NCBI GenBank assembly: GCA_949130485.1
Contig: OX422186.1
Span: 2,521,313-2,585,312, forward strand
Source: Agelas oroides
Taxonomy: Eukaryota; Porifera; Demospongiae; Agelasida; Agelasidae
DNA: 64,000 nt
Direction of reading: 5' to 3'
Under the pieces are notes generated by a model. That model was not told where the DNA came from and did not search any database. It saw only the letters and a program-made list of their open reading frames with translations. A program made the position numbers and the translations under genes. Of the stretch, positions 21,281-32,062 are shown in pieces; the first letter of the stretch is position 1, and every line of letters begins with the position of its first letter.

Positions 21281-21322
21281 CTAGTATTCAGAAGGTCTTG
21301 GGTTCGAATCCCAGCTGCATCC
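21281..21322 (+). repeat. Partial tRNA-like copy, opposite orientation
   Basis: CTAGTATTCAGAAGGTCTTG followed by GGTTCGAATCCCAGCTG matches the 3' half of the tRNA-like sequence at 21127-21194 in inverted orientation. The 5' half with the A box is missing. Confidence 0.5.
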
Positions 21323-22251
21323 TGGAATTTTTCCATGGATTTATTTCTTGCTATAAACATTAATAGCAACAAAGTACTTAGTAACTGTTTATGCCCAAAT
21401 GAATCCATGGTGAAAGAAAAATAATCAGGTGATTTTAATTCACCATGCACAGTGCACTACAGTTTACTAATGCTGTGTTACACAATAAACAAACATAATT
21501 ATAGTCACACGAAACAATCTTGAACTATAAATATAGCTCTCTTTAACTCGCATGCATTGTTTACTGCATTGAGCGTGCACAGAATCAATATGTTCAGGGT
21601 TCACAAACAAAAATACCAGTTAGGGGGCATCTACAAACTATTCTTTCCAAAACTAACAATGTGACATTAAGGATAGACTGTGTGATGTCATAGTGAGCTT
21701 GTTACAACACAAGGTACGTATGAGTGGTACAGCTAAGCTACAGTCATTTACACCTCTGCAGCTAACCACAATGCAACCACTGATGGACACTGGCACTGAC
21801 TGGCAGTAGTATGCCCAGTCAGTGGTGAAAACAAGTTCTGGACTGCAAAAAGCCTTAGTGCTATAGCTAGGTGACTGTCGTCTGCTTCCTACCCTATCCA
21901 TGGCTACTGTTTGGGGAGGTTTCACTCAGAGCTTTGAATTGTGTGGCTGATATTTGAGGGCAGTGTCTGATCAACAGTCGACAGTATGGATGACGTTATG
22001 AGGTCACAAGTTGCCATCACATTGACTTTGTAGATGCTCCCTTAAAAGGGCCTTATACCAATTTAAGTTTACCTTCAATGGTTATTACTATTTTTAAAAT
22101 TATGTGATGCGCACCCAGTCACAATCTATTGGTGCTATTAAATGCGTCCAGATGGTGTAAGAAGTCTGTTGTGTATTCAGGAGTAAATCCTTCTCCCCAT
22201 CCAAAACATCACTATATCTATAAAATGGTCTTGCGTACCTGTCGATGAGAA
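21323..22251. other. Non-coding stretch, no feature recognised
   Basis: AT-rich to mixed composition. No splice-consistent exon or repeat structure was recognised. Confidence 0.35.
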
Positions 22252-22271
22252 CACGCAGCTCCAGCCTTTTG
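22252..22271 (+). repeat. 20-bp direct repeat left of the recombinase gene
   Basis: CACGCAGCTCCAGCCTTTTG, identical to 23690-23709. The pair brackets the tyrosine recombinase reading frame at a distance of 1.4 kb. It could be the recombination site used by the enzyme or a remnant of the element ends. Confidence 0.7.
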
Positions 22272-22421
22272 GTGTCTAGTGAAGAGGAGGTAGAGATGGA
22301 AAATCTGGGGGTGGGAACTAGGAGCTTTCCCCGCTACCCTAGTACAGAAACCAGCCTCGTGTCATTCCAAAATTTTTAAATTAATATCGACGGTAATCAA
22401 AGAAGCGCCAAAGTGGCATGA

Positions 22422-23639
22422 GAAATTTCCGTTGATGTCTCAAAGTTTTTGAAGTTTGCTTGTGGCCAGAATCCCATCCCAAACTGGGAGCGATTACTAG
22501 ACAGAGATATGATCATTGCATACATTGATAAATGCAAACGATTCAAATTAGAAGCGGATGGACAAATATATAAACTAGATGCAATAGATGCCGGCCTTAC
22601 ATTCATATGGCGCAAACTATTCAAAGACGATCCAGAAAGTAGTACCTTTCAGCGGGCCATGAGGATGTCAGACACGATCAAAGGCTAGAAAGGCATCTTA
22701 CGGAAGGTCAAGACGAAACGCCGGATGAAGCGGATGGAAGAGTTAAGTTCCTCCACACTCACTCTGGATGACGTTGATGATGTCATCCAGAGTGAGGAAT
22801 TATGGAGGGACTTTGTTGCTGTGTCTGACAAACTGGGGGACAACCTGCCAGTTTCCAAATGGGAAATGGATGCCTGCACAGTCATGGTTGCTGCACTGCT
22901 AACTTTCAGAAGTTGGCAAAGACCTGGAGCTGTGGCAAATGCCACACTGGTTGAATACCGGAAGAGGACAGAGATCCAGAAAGAGGGGGAGACCTTGACA
23001 ATTATCAAAGTGGCAGAACACAAAACGGGGCTCTTTGGATTGGCAAAGCTGATAATCCCACCAGATGACCTTTCAAAAGTTCATGCGTACATCACAACAA
23101 TCCGCCCCATTCAAGACCCTCAAAGATGCTGCCCGTATCTCCTGTGCCTGGCAGGAGGTAAACAGCTGACCAACTTCAACACTAGGTTCAAAACACTTGC
23201 CAAGAACTACGGCCTAAAGCCTTTGACTGCCACGGAAGTCCGCAAAAGAGCCTCAACAGAGGCTGCCCGTAACCTCTCCTCCCTGGAGGCAGCTCTGGTT
23301 ACACGCCAACTCTTTCACAGCACAGAAACAGACGCACGGTTTTATCAGGCTCTCTCTGGTCCTTCTCATGCCTCTGAGGCATTTTTAAACCTCAAAAAGA
23401 TGAGGCAGAAGAGAAAAGACAGCCCTCCTGCCCCTGCTCCAGTTTCTTCCAACTGTCCCAGCCATCTTCAGCTTTCTCCTGATCAGGTAGAGGTTACTAC
23501 CAGCCATCCCAATGTCTCTCCTGACTTAGATGTGACTCCCTCCAGGCAGGTTGACGTGACTCCTTCCACCAACCTATCTCCTCTAAACAACCCAACTACA
23601 AAGAAACTTCCTCTTACCCTGGAGGAGGAAGAGATGTAA
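22422..23639 (+). pseudogene. Crypton/DIRS-type tyrosine recombinase with one in-frame stop
   Basis: One plus-strand frame, open from 22422 to TAA at 23637-23639 except for a TAG at 22686-22688. The first part reads ISVDVSKFLKFACG, a typical N-terminal segment of eukaryotic recombinase genes. The catalytic domain follows: RPGAVANATLVEYR (first catalytic Arg), AEHKTGLFGLAKL (Lys/His turn), EVRKRAST, and LVTRQLFHSTETDARFYQ with the nucleophile Tyr. The tail is Pro/Ser/Thr-rich with repeats of the V-[ED]-V-T type. No RT is adjacent, so Crypton is the likelier class. An upstream start exon was not found. The single stop suggests recent death, stop read-through or an assembly error. Confidence 0.75.
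22758..22796. repeat. 15-bp perfect inverted repeat within the recombinase frame
   Basis: CTCACTCTGGATGAC and its exact complement GTCATCCAGAGTGAG are separated by nine bases. It encodes part of the acidic linker between the N-terminal and catalytic regions, about 70 bp after the in-frame TAG. Confidence 0.8.
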
Positions 23640-23689
23640 AGATTTATTTTGAAGATTACCTCACCCACAAGAACACACCTAGCTTATCT

Positions 23690-23709
23690 CACGCAGCTCC
23701 AGCCTTTTG
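23690..23709 (+). repeat. 20-bp direct repeat right of the recombinase gene
   Basis: Second copy of CACGCAGCTCCAGCCTTTTG, 50 bp past the stop codon. See 22252-22271. Confidence 0.7.
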
Positions 23710-24064
23710 TAAGCACACATTCGGCATCATCGAATTCATCAATCACCTTTTGTCCTGCAGGCCTATCATATGATCTGGTAAAAAGACCGCCTCCCGATTA
23801 ATAAATGGCATCCTACACAACGGACAGCAGCCAGGCAGTGCTGTGAACATCTTCATTAACCAGGGTGAGCTATGAAGATGCTGAATACTTGAACGGTGAG
23901 TACCTGAACAGTTTTTGAGTTGTTATAGTTTGAACAAAGCTTTGAACGAAGAAACAAAAATGGCATTTTCACTACCACACACTTTTGCATTTAGCTGACT
24001 TCTGACTGAGTTTTTGGGAAACTATATGAGTCTTGCTCAGAGCATCTTGCCTCATGCTGGAAAT
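23710..24064. other. 3' flank of the recombinase, no gene
   Basis: No coding signature. May include the 3' part of the element. Confidence 0.35.
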
Positions 24065-24224
24065 AAAGGAATTTGAGGCGGAAATAGAACATATAGAGGT
24101 TGCCGTGTCTCAGTGGCAGAGCACTGGCAGCTCAAGCCAGGGGTGTCCTGGGTTCGACTCCCAGTGGCTGCCGGCCTATTTTCACGTTTCCTCTATTTCC
24201 GCCTCATAACATCTAAATTCCTTT
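24065..24224. mobile_element. Short foldback element enclosing a tRNA-like core
   Basis: Left AAAGGAATTTGAGGCGGAAA is mirrored at 24193-24224 (CTATTTCCGCCTC, then a 9-base insertion, then AAATTCCTTT). The centre is a tRNA-like sequence. Confidence 0.65.
24097..24172 (+). repeat. tRNA-like sequence with intact A and B boxes
   Basis: D-arm-like CTCAGTGGCAGAG, a 5-bp anticodon-type stem CTGGC/GCCAG around AGCTCAA, and a T arm CTGGG-TTCGACT-CCCAG with a perfect B box. The acceptor stem does not pair well, and position 33 is G rather than T (nominal anticodon CTC). More likely a SINE-type or pseudo-tRNA than a functional tRNA-Glu. Confidence 0.55.
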
Positions 24225-24227
24225 ATA

Positions 24228-24777
24228 TGAGTCTTGTTGATCATAAAAGCGCTCAAAGACGAAGGCTGGGCGCTAAAAAACCTTTAAGCATATTTGTGGC
24301 AAAGTTATATTTTGTTAAAGTATAGATGCTTTCACAAAGTATTTGTGCAAGAATTTTGATAAGTTGTAAATGATATTCAAGGTGATAACCGGAAGTTCCA
24401 GTCACACTTCCTGGTGGGAAAAAACTGTACAGCACTCTATGGAGACAGTTGTTTCACGCTGGTCTGGCAGCCTTGGAGAATTTCAGTCCTGGAAAAAGGT
24501 ATTTACTACAGTATGCTAAGGTATCGTACATTACCTAGCAGAGAGAAGTTCCCAAGGCAGCAACCAGCTCCACGGTTTTTACGACAGATTTTTCTCGCAC
24601 CCATACAGTGCCACATTTTCTTTCATTTCTTCCGCATTCCAACCTGGTGATATCCTTACGATAATCGGAGTTATGTGATTGAAAGACAGATGGCTGATTG
24701 GGCTATTCTATTAATTTTGATGTCAAAACACCCCCCCCACAGATGAGCAATTTGTTTGGGGGATTTCTCAATTCTCC
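24228..24777. other. Repeat remnant then unassigned sequence
   Basis: 24226-24310 matches 4655-4760. The rest shows no gene. Confidence 0.35.
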
Positions 24778-24915
24778 TGAGTAAATGATAGGAACGGCAT
24801 TGTTTCTATAGTAACAGCCTGAGTAGAGGATAGGAATGGACTATAGTAACAGCCTGAGTTCAGGATAGGAATGGCATTCTTGTTTCCATAGTAACAGCCT
24901 GAGTAGAGGACAGAA
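24778..24915. repeat. Imperfect tandem repeat, three units
   Basis: Units of the form ATAGTAACAGCCTGAGT...AGGATAGGAATGG recur three times with variable length (about 40-60 bp). Confidence 0.65.
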
Positions 24916-25755
24916 ATGATGTTCCATACAAACCACCTTGTTTACAGTGTAAACTATCTTGCAACAAGGACCTTTCCTTTGAGGTATAGCCATGTAGCTT
25001 ACAAACCTGTTCTTGGGTTTGTCCTTGGACTTGGTGATCCTAAATCCCGAGCTACCATGCAATATTTTATACTATCACTGAATCATTGCTTCCCTACATG
25101 TAGACAGAAAAGAAATTCAAAAAATTGAAAAGCAACAAGCACCTATAGTAGGTTAAGTACACAATGCTTAGCTAAAACATGGTAGCTATGGGAGTTATGT
25201 AGCGGACTGTACCCTTAGACTTGATTGATTATTGATCATAAATGTTACAATGCAATAACTTTGTCCTTGGTGTTATTAGTATACACACAGCTGTGTACTG
25301 GTCTGCAAATCTAAATCTAAAGTCTCACAGGTAGACTTGTAAGACTGTAAGTACCCCTTGGACCATGTAGCTCATGATTAGACTGAGATGTGGCCCTTTG
25401 CTACAATCCTATACATGCATATATCTCTCATGCATAGTATATGGTCATGAGGTCTGGAACAACTAATAGCTATTGAAAGAGTACATAAGAATGGGTACCT
25501 TCCTCATACAAAAAGCATGGTGTATATCTGTTGGTTGGGCCTGCACAAAATGTATGTATAGCCAGGTATACGCTAGACAACTTGAAGAATCTGTCAATTG
25601 CAAGAGGACTTTCCATGTGGACAATGTTAATGCATTCTTTTTCTGAGGCTTGTGCTATCAGTGCATGATACATGCAGAACAGCATGATACCTACTGCATA
25701 GACAAGTAGCTAGAGCTTACGTGTAGGGCTATATACAGTTACAGCCACCAGGTGT
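24916..25755. other. Non-coding stretch, no feature recognised
   Basis: No coding exon or repeat structure recognised between the tandem repeat and the 1.85-kb repeat. Confidence 0.35.
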
Positions 25756-25997
25756 TTATCATGGCGTACGGTAGTACGCCATATGTAGGGATGACCCCGA
25801 AAAAAAATGGCGGCCACATTCAAAGTGCACAAATGACACGCTCGAAATGTCCGCGTTAGATAAGTCAACGGCCTCCATGAGCCATATCAGACATTATCGA
25901 GTGCTTCCATGGGCAACAGGATCGTTAAATTTGCTGGAAAGCATCGCTAAGTACCTGACAGTCAAGTCGCTAAAAAAGGCAAATCGTCTATCTTCTG

Positions 25998-25998
<1 letters not shown>

Positions 25999-26028
<30 letters not shown>

Positions 26029-26038
26029 CTTCTTCTTT
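25999..26038. repeat. (CTT)n microsatellite
   Basis: About 13 CTT units. It makes a meaningless poly-Phe frame. Copy 2 has one or two more units. Confidence 0.9.
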
Positions 26039-26923
26039 TGCTCACCACGATAGCACGACAACGGCTGAAGCTATTACAACGATTCAAACGCGAAAGATCA
26101 GCATAAATTACTGGGTATTGTACCCACCACTCATCGTTCTCAAAGAAAGAAGTCGAATTAATCGGCGATTCTCAGGTAACCCCACGCTTATGCTTGCTGC
26201 TATACGCCATTTTGTTAGAATAGAATATTCATAGCGATTACGTCAACAGAAGTTCAACAGCTACAGCACTAGCACGTGAAGTTGGCATGCAGCTGCGGTT
26301 ATTCTACTTCCGTAGAGAACTTGACGATCGATTGATTCCCAAACGATTGCATATGTTGCTACTTTCATACAGCAGTTGACGTACTTGTGCTGGATTTGAC
26401 AAGGAACGCAGTATGCGTAACGTCCACAAGAAACGGGCGCGGGATAAGCAGAACTATCTGCGAAACAAAGAAAGCTAAAGGCAAGCGTCCCGTAACAAGT
26501 ACTGGAAGAACCCGGAAAAACACTCTTACTCTCCAAGGGTTCCTTTACCACAGTTATGCCTTACCTCTTTATGACCTATGTACCTGCCACCCACCATACA
26601 CAACCTACACACACCTGCCCACAATGTATAACCAGCTATAGAAACTGTTCCTTGGACAACACACAACATACAGTGTTACAACCCTGTCATACAACAGAAC
26701 AGGTAGACAGTCATGTATATACCACAGTGCCTTAGAACAACCACTCACACACACATGCACATACCCAATTAGACAACAGTTACACCCATGATTCCATTGT
26801 CAAGTGGATAAGTGCAAACAGCTAACATCCTCCAGAAATCCATCAACATCAACAATAAACTACATAACAAGTCATTTCACTTGGGGTGTGGTTACACAAC
26901 AACAACAAAAAAACAACAGAAAC

Positions 26924-27601
26924 AAGTCACAAAAAAGTTTGCCAAACGCAAACAAGCACATGTAGGGACGAAATCCTCAAAAACCAACCAAACAAGACGG
27001 GAACGACACCACAATACTTTTACACCATCCCTACATCTTGTGCCATTTTGCCACCTGTACACAACACAAAACCCTCTACATTTGTACTTATTAGCCCACA
27101 CCAACCACAAACAAACATAGTACTTCACTCCATTCAACTATCTCACAAAATAACCCATCCTTCACAAAGCATTACAAAATTACCACTACTCACTTCACAG
27201 CCACCTGTATACAAGACAACCCATATCTATCATGCTAAACAGGCATAAAACTTAACAACATAATGCACATTCCAACATAACACACACACTCACCACTCCT
27301 CACTCACTCCACACCTTCTACACACAACTTGGACCATACCTGCTACACTCAGTAGCAACCACCAACAACACAACATACTCACTATGCACAACACACCCAC
27401 GCCACACCCTTCCATCTACAAGACAACCCTCTTCTACACACAACTAAAAAACAAATACAAACACACAGTTTTGGCAAAATGGCACAAGATGTAGGGATGG
27501 TGTAAAAGTATTGTGGTGTCGTTCCCGTCTTGTTTGGTTGGTTTTTGAGGATTTCGTCCCTACATGTGCTTGTTTGCGTTTGGCAAACTTTTTTGTGACT
27601 T
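26924..27601. mobile_element. Foldback module within composite repeat, copy 1
   Basis: The left arm AAGTCACAAAAAAGTTTGCC... (26924-27052) is the reverse complement of 27471-27601. Both arms carry TGTAGGGACGAAATCC, whereas both arms of copy 2 carry TGTAGGGATGAAATCC. Confidence 0.8.
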
Positions 27602-27786
27602 TAAGATAGTCACTCCAGAGTACATGACCCTTCTGTGCAAGCAGATATGCCAAGCTCAGACAAGTCTTGTACAGTACTACATAATCCGTGAGCTACTACT
27701 AAATTAGATTGCAGTTGTTAAACAGACCAGTCAATTTACTTATCTAACTGTTCAAAAGGGGGGGGAGGTACGGACATCAAATGGAA

Positions 27787-28202
27787 TACCGTATAGCGCT
27801 AAATTTTCGCAGGTCTTTAATTTTGTGAATTTCGCGAATTTTCAACCATTCGCAAAATTATTTCAACGAAAATTTTTGCCACGTAAACTACAGTTTTAAC
27901 GTGCAAGAGCGTCGATGGACAACATCCCGGGACTATGCTGCCGAATCCGCAAGGGACGCTCTCCAAAGAGATACCTTCGAAGTAGGCATTGCCTTGCTGA
28001 CAGCTGCGAGTTCGGGCACGGACAATGGTGTGACTGTGCGTATTAGATAGAAATAGAACTTGGCTTGTATATGCCACGCCCATACTACATTGCATGTGCG
28101 GTGTACACATGGTTTATACAGCGAATTTGCTAAATTATTTCAACAAAATCTTCAAAAACCGTCATTCGTGAAAATTTAGACCCTCGAAAATTTAGTGCGG
28201 TA
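27787..28202. mobile_element. TIR element with TACCGTATAGCGCTAAATTT ends
   Basis: The left TIR continues TTCGCAGGTC; the right reverse complement is CTACCGCACTAAATTTTCGA. The subterminal regions are rich in TTCGCGAA and AAAATTT. Non-autonomous, ~415 bp. Related in its ends to 31313-31717. Confidence 0.65.
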
Positions 28203-28544
28203 GCCCCCCATTTCGACACCATCTGTTCCAAGCAGTGTTTGTGAAAATGATCTATCCTTCGAGATGTGTGTATTTCAGGTGGTCAAGAGTCAACACAGCC
28301 ATTGTTACTGCTTCATGTGAGAATGCTGTAAAGTTGGGTTTACCTGGAAGCCTCTGAAGATGCTCAGATTCAAGCGACTGTAGTGCAAAAATGCAATCGA
28401 GATGAAAGATCAGTCTCTGTACTTTCTGAAAATGTTTACATGACAGGATGATAACCCTGTCAGATTTGGACCTATAACCAGAAGTGAACCATGGGAGGGA
28501 ATTACCTGCTTGCATCAAGAGCAAGGAAGTTCTTCCTGTGACTT
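28203..28544. other. Non-coding stretch, no feature recognised
   Basis: A 106-codon minus-strand open frame overlaps this stretch but has no recognisable domain and runs into repeat sequence. Confidence 0.3.
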
Positions 28545-28780
28545 TGAAGTGCATTTGTAGTGACTCCTTCACAGATGTTCTGAGGGTTGTCAGTGTAATG
28601 TGGTTGTAATATGAACTGGGCTGCTGCCTCTCAGGTTGCGTTGTGCAATTAGTCTTTCATACCAAAGTAAACCTCTCATAGTGACTGTTTCTCCAGCTTG
28701 TATGCAACCAAAGTAACTACTCTGTGGTTAAAACAACCCACATGTTTTTGCAGAGGTGCACAGCATTCCAGGAAGTAGTA
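28545..28780. repeat. Dispersed repeat related to the foldback at 35755-36210
   Basis: TGACTCCTTCACAGATGTTC...GGTTAAAACAACC matches 35975-36165 in direct orientation with about 80-85% visible agreement. Confidence 0.65.
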
Positions 28781-29013
28781 ATTTTGGTCAGGTACATTAT
28801 GAGGTGTGGCCAGTGCTACATTCAGCATCCACTGTGAGTTTATCGCGTCATAATGTCCAGACGCATGCAATGGAGTGACTACGGCTGTATTATCTATTCT
28901 GTTGACAACTGAGTGATATTGAGGTACCACTCATATGACAGAAGTTTGGACATTGAATGTCATTAACATCAGCTCACATCAAAAGACCTACTACACCTGT
29001 CCCAGCTTCCATC

Positions 29014-29714
29014 ATAGACAATAGAACAGTATAGGGGTTGGAAACACCTATATATACGCAATGTATTGCGTGACGTCACGCAGTTTGACAAGAGCGCGTT
29101 CCGTATGTGTTTCGGATTCCGGGTGTAGCTATCCAAGCTACATAAGAACAACGCTGATCGCGTCGTAACACTGCTATGCTGTGAAAAAAGAAGATGCGTC
29201 TCAGGTAGTACGCGTTTAGTACGTGTTATGGCAATACTGCTTGATGGTGATTTTATTTCAAGTAAGTAAAAAAAAAATTCACGATATAGAGAAACATACC
29301 TTAGTGCGTTTGTCAAGATGAAGAAACCCTTGCAGCTAGGCTCCATCAAAGAGCTGAGAGCATGCACTGCTTTAAGATTACTCTATGGACCAGCAGTGGT
29401 CTTTCTGAAGTAGTAGCAGTTACAGCCAGAGAAAATACATGTAAAGGATTACTTATAGTCGAGGTCGTTCAACAAACTTGGTGGCAAAGCTCCACATTGA
29501 CATCTAGCAGAATGTTAACCAGTGCAGTCCATTCTATGGATACTATGGTAAGTTAAGTACCCACTATGGAAGGACATCTGCTCTCAGTGATGGTACAAAA
29601 ACTACACAAGCATGCAGGGTCACTTCAGTTAGCCACTTGGTAGTAACACGGAGACGATATACAGAGAAATGAAACACGCAATGTTTCCAATCCCTATACT
29701 GTTCTATTATCTAT
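29014..29714. mobile_element. TIR element with ATAGAACAGTATAGGG ends
   Basis: AATAGAACAGTATAGGGGTT then GGAAACA at the left is mirrored as TGTTTCCAATCCCTATACTG then TTCTATT at the right. About 700 bp. No transposase. The target duplication was not resolved; the ends also share ATAGA/TCTAT. Confidence 0.65.
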
Positions 29715-30073
29715 GCTTCCATATAGCTACATATACACACTGTAAAAGAAGGGTAATATTCCTGTACTAAACATCATCTGAATAATCTTCGCTACGTCAA
29801 CAGCATTAAATATAGAAAGCTTCGAGTTCTGCCCCTTAACTTGTGATAAACAGTGAGGATGCTTTATACAATCACTGTCAAAATGCAGGTCCTAAACCTC
29901 AAGCAATACTGTCGTGCAGTACTGCATGATATCAGAAGAGAAGGATTCATGAGTAGAATGGGTTTTGTCCTGCAATGTTTCATCTAGAGTTTTGGAAGGT
30001 ACATAATTATTATGGACTAAGAAATGTTACTGCAGGTTAATTGTAACATAACTCCTCACTTCTTCATATGCAG
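29715..30073. other. Non-coding stretch, no feature recognised
   Basis: Possible intronic sequence ahead of the candidate exon at 30074; nothing identifiable. Confidence 0.3.
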
Positions 30074-30190
30074 AAGGGACTCATTGGGAGTTACATGCAG
30101 TGCTCCTAAATGAACTCATAAATGCTCATGCAGGAACAGTTCAGGCAGTCTATGCACATATAAATCATACACTCATCAACTTTTTACATG
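30074..30190 (+). CDS. Possible unrecognised exon
   Basis: CTTCTTCATATGCAG precedes an open 117-nt stretch ending CATG|GTAAAT. The translation (HWELHAVLLNELINAHAGTV and onward) is hydrophobic/amphipathic helix-like and free of stops. The family is not recognised and no partner exon was found. Confidence 0.25.
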
Positions 30191-30787
30191 GTAAATTTAA
30201 CTGTAAATATCTCATAAAACCATGGCAGGATGAACTGGGGTTTGTAACAACGACAACAATGATGCTCCCCAATTCTGTAAAAGAAAACAAGTTGTTGTCA
30301 TGGAAACTAATTAGAGGCAGCCACACTTGTGTAAACAAGCTGTTTGTAGCAATAAAAACAGTAAAATATGTAGCCTGAGAGCTAAGCCACTGTAGCCACT
30401 ATTACTATAGGTCATGGTCTAACAGAAACCCGGTGGCATGAAACAGCAATTCTTTTTAAGGCTGCTATATAATGGAAAATAGGTAAAAGTTTGGACTTAT
30501 TCCGGCAGTCCTTAACTTCTGAACATTAAGGCTTTCTCAGCACAGCATTAACAACACAAATGCCACCTGGTTATGACAACTTCAACTCCTCCTGTACACA
30601 GAAAAGCCCTCAGATCTTGGTTCCAAGGCTGGCGAGTGTTCCGCATAAACCGCCAAAGACAATCAGTCATCGTATATAGAATTCACTTGAACTTTACTTC
30701 TGTTTTCTGCTTGCAGAAACATGCAGTGATATCCCTTCTGAAATTCAGACATATGTACCTACTTCACAATAAGCGCTAAAACAAAGC

Positions 30788-31226
30788 TACCATATTTATT
30801 CGAATAAAACACATATAATTTGAGTGGGCATGTGTTAGGTTAGATCCACCCATAAATTCCAGGAATTGGATTTTTCTTGTGTTAGATTAGATCATGTGTT
30901 GCAATGGATTCAAACACATGATATTCACACAGAGATGCAAGAGTTCCTGGCCTAGTAGCAGCTGCAGCAACAAAAAGTCTTACAAACACCAAAGTAGAAC
31001 ATTTATGGGATAGCTCTTTTTCCTGGAAATTGTTCTTGCCCCTTTGTTGCCATAAAATAAACTGACTGGGACAACTGAGAGGCTTCATTCCTGGTATTGC
31101 ACTAAATTGGATCAACCCAAAATTAATTAGTGGCTGCTTGCGCTAAGTTGGATCCACCCATAAATTCCCAGAATTGAATTTCTTGGGCTAGATTGAATCA
31201 TGCGTTCTATTTGAATAAATACTGTA
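30788..31226. mobile_element. TIR element with TACCATATTTATTCGAATAA ends
   Basis: The left end is mirrored at 31200-31226 (TACAGTATTTATTCAAATAG after reverse complement). Both ends are followed inward by GGATCCACCCATAAATTCC-type sequence (30844 and 31149). About 440 bp, non-autonomous. Confidence 0.6.
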
Positions 31227-31312
31227 TGCAGAAAAGACTAACAGTCAGAATAACGATGAAAAGGTTAAGAAGCCTACACTCGGCAGCCATTCAATTTCCG
31301 TAAACTATTGCA

Positions 31313-31717
31313 ATACCGTATAGCAGGAAATTTTCGCTGGGTGCAAATTTTCGCGACTTTCGCGGACAGACCTTCCGCGAAAATAAAAACCGCGAAAAAA
31401 TGAATTAAGATGGAAATTGATGATGTCATTACGTGCGCACGTCGAGTACCCGTGTGAACGAGATGGTTCTCTACGGTCCGTCTGCCCTCCAAATGGTTGC
31501 TGTAAAGAAGAATCAGCCTCTTACTGTACAAAATACCAACAAAACCGTAAGAGACGCTCCGAACATGTCGCATCAACCAGTAGGGGTGTGGTCAGATTGT
31601 CCCGCTTTCCACGAAAATATAAACCGCGAACAATTTTCTGAAGATTCTGGATGCTTTTCCGTGAAAATTTGCACCAGCGAAAATTTGCACCAGCGAAAAT
31701 TTCCCGCTATACAGTAT
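31313..31717. mobile_element. TIR element with ATACCGTATAGCAGGAAATT ends
   Basis: Left ATACCGTATAGCAGGAAATT then TTCGCTGGGTGC; the right end mirrors as ATACTGTATAGCGGGAAATT. The right TIR has the unit TTTGCACCAGCGAAAA duplicated. Non-autonomous. Shares the GAAATTTTCGC theme with 27787-28202. Confidence 0.7.
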
Positions 31718-31789
31718 CCTTGCGTACTTCCATGTTACAAATAATAAAGTTAAGGCTGCCTTAATAGTTCTGAGTGGAGTTCAACTGCA

Positions 31790-32031
31790 TTATCATGGCG
31801 TACAGTAGTACGCCATATGTAGGGATGACCCCGAAAAAAAATGGCGGCCACATTCAAAGTGCACAAATGACACGCTCGAAATGTCCGCGTTAGATAAGTC
31901 AACGGCCTCCATGAGCCATATCAGACATTATCGAGTGCTTCCATGGGCAACAGGATCGTTAAATTTGCTGGAAAGCATCGCTAAGTACCTGACAGTCAAG
32001 TCGCTAAAAAAGGCAAATCGTCTATCTTCTG

Positions 32032-32062
<31 letters not shown>

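Larger units (their letters stand above)
25756..27601. mobile_element. 1.85-kb composite repeat, copy 1
   Basis: Nearly identical to 31790-33641. Layout: terminal hairpin ATGGCGTAC-GGTA-GTACGCCAT, a CTT microsatellite (25999-26038), a basic plus-strand reading frame remnant (26390-26560, SMRNVHKKRARDKQNYLRNK), an AC-rich region, then a foldback with ~130-bp arms (26924-27601). In this copy the basic frame is broken by a TAA. Older relatives of the left half are at 44820-45120 and 58080-58500. The superfamily is unknown. Confidence 0.8.

Noticed and set aside
22252..23709. LTRs flanking the recombinase (DIRS/Ngaro element)
   Set aside because: The direct repeat is only 20 bp, and no reverse transcriptase or RNase H lies between the copies.
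24097..24172. Functional tRNA-Glu(CTC)
   Set aside because: The T arm and anticodon stem look good, but the acceptor stem does not pair and position 33 is not T. Annotated as tRNA-like only.
25847..26053. Open frame with a poly-Phe tail (and its copy at 31881-32093)
   Set aside because: The Phe run is the (CTT)n microsatellite, and the rest is part of a dispersed repeat with older copies that do not keep the frame.
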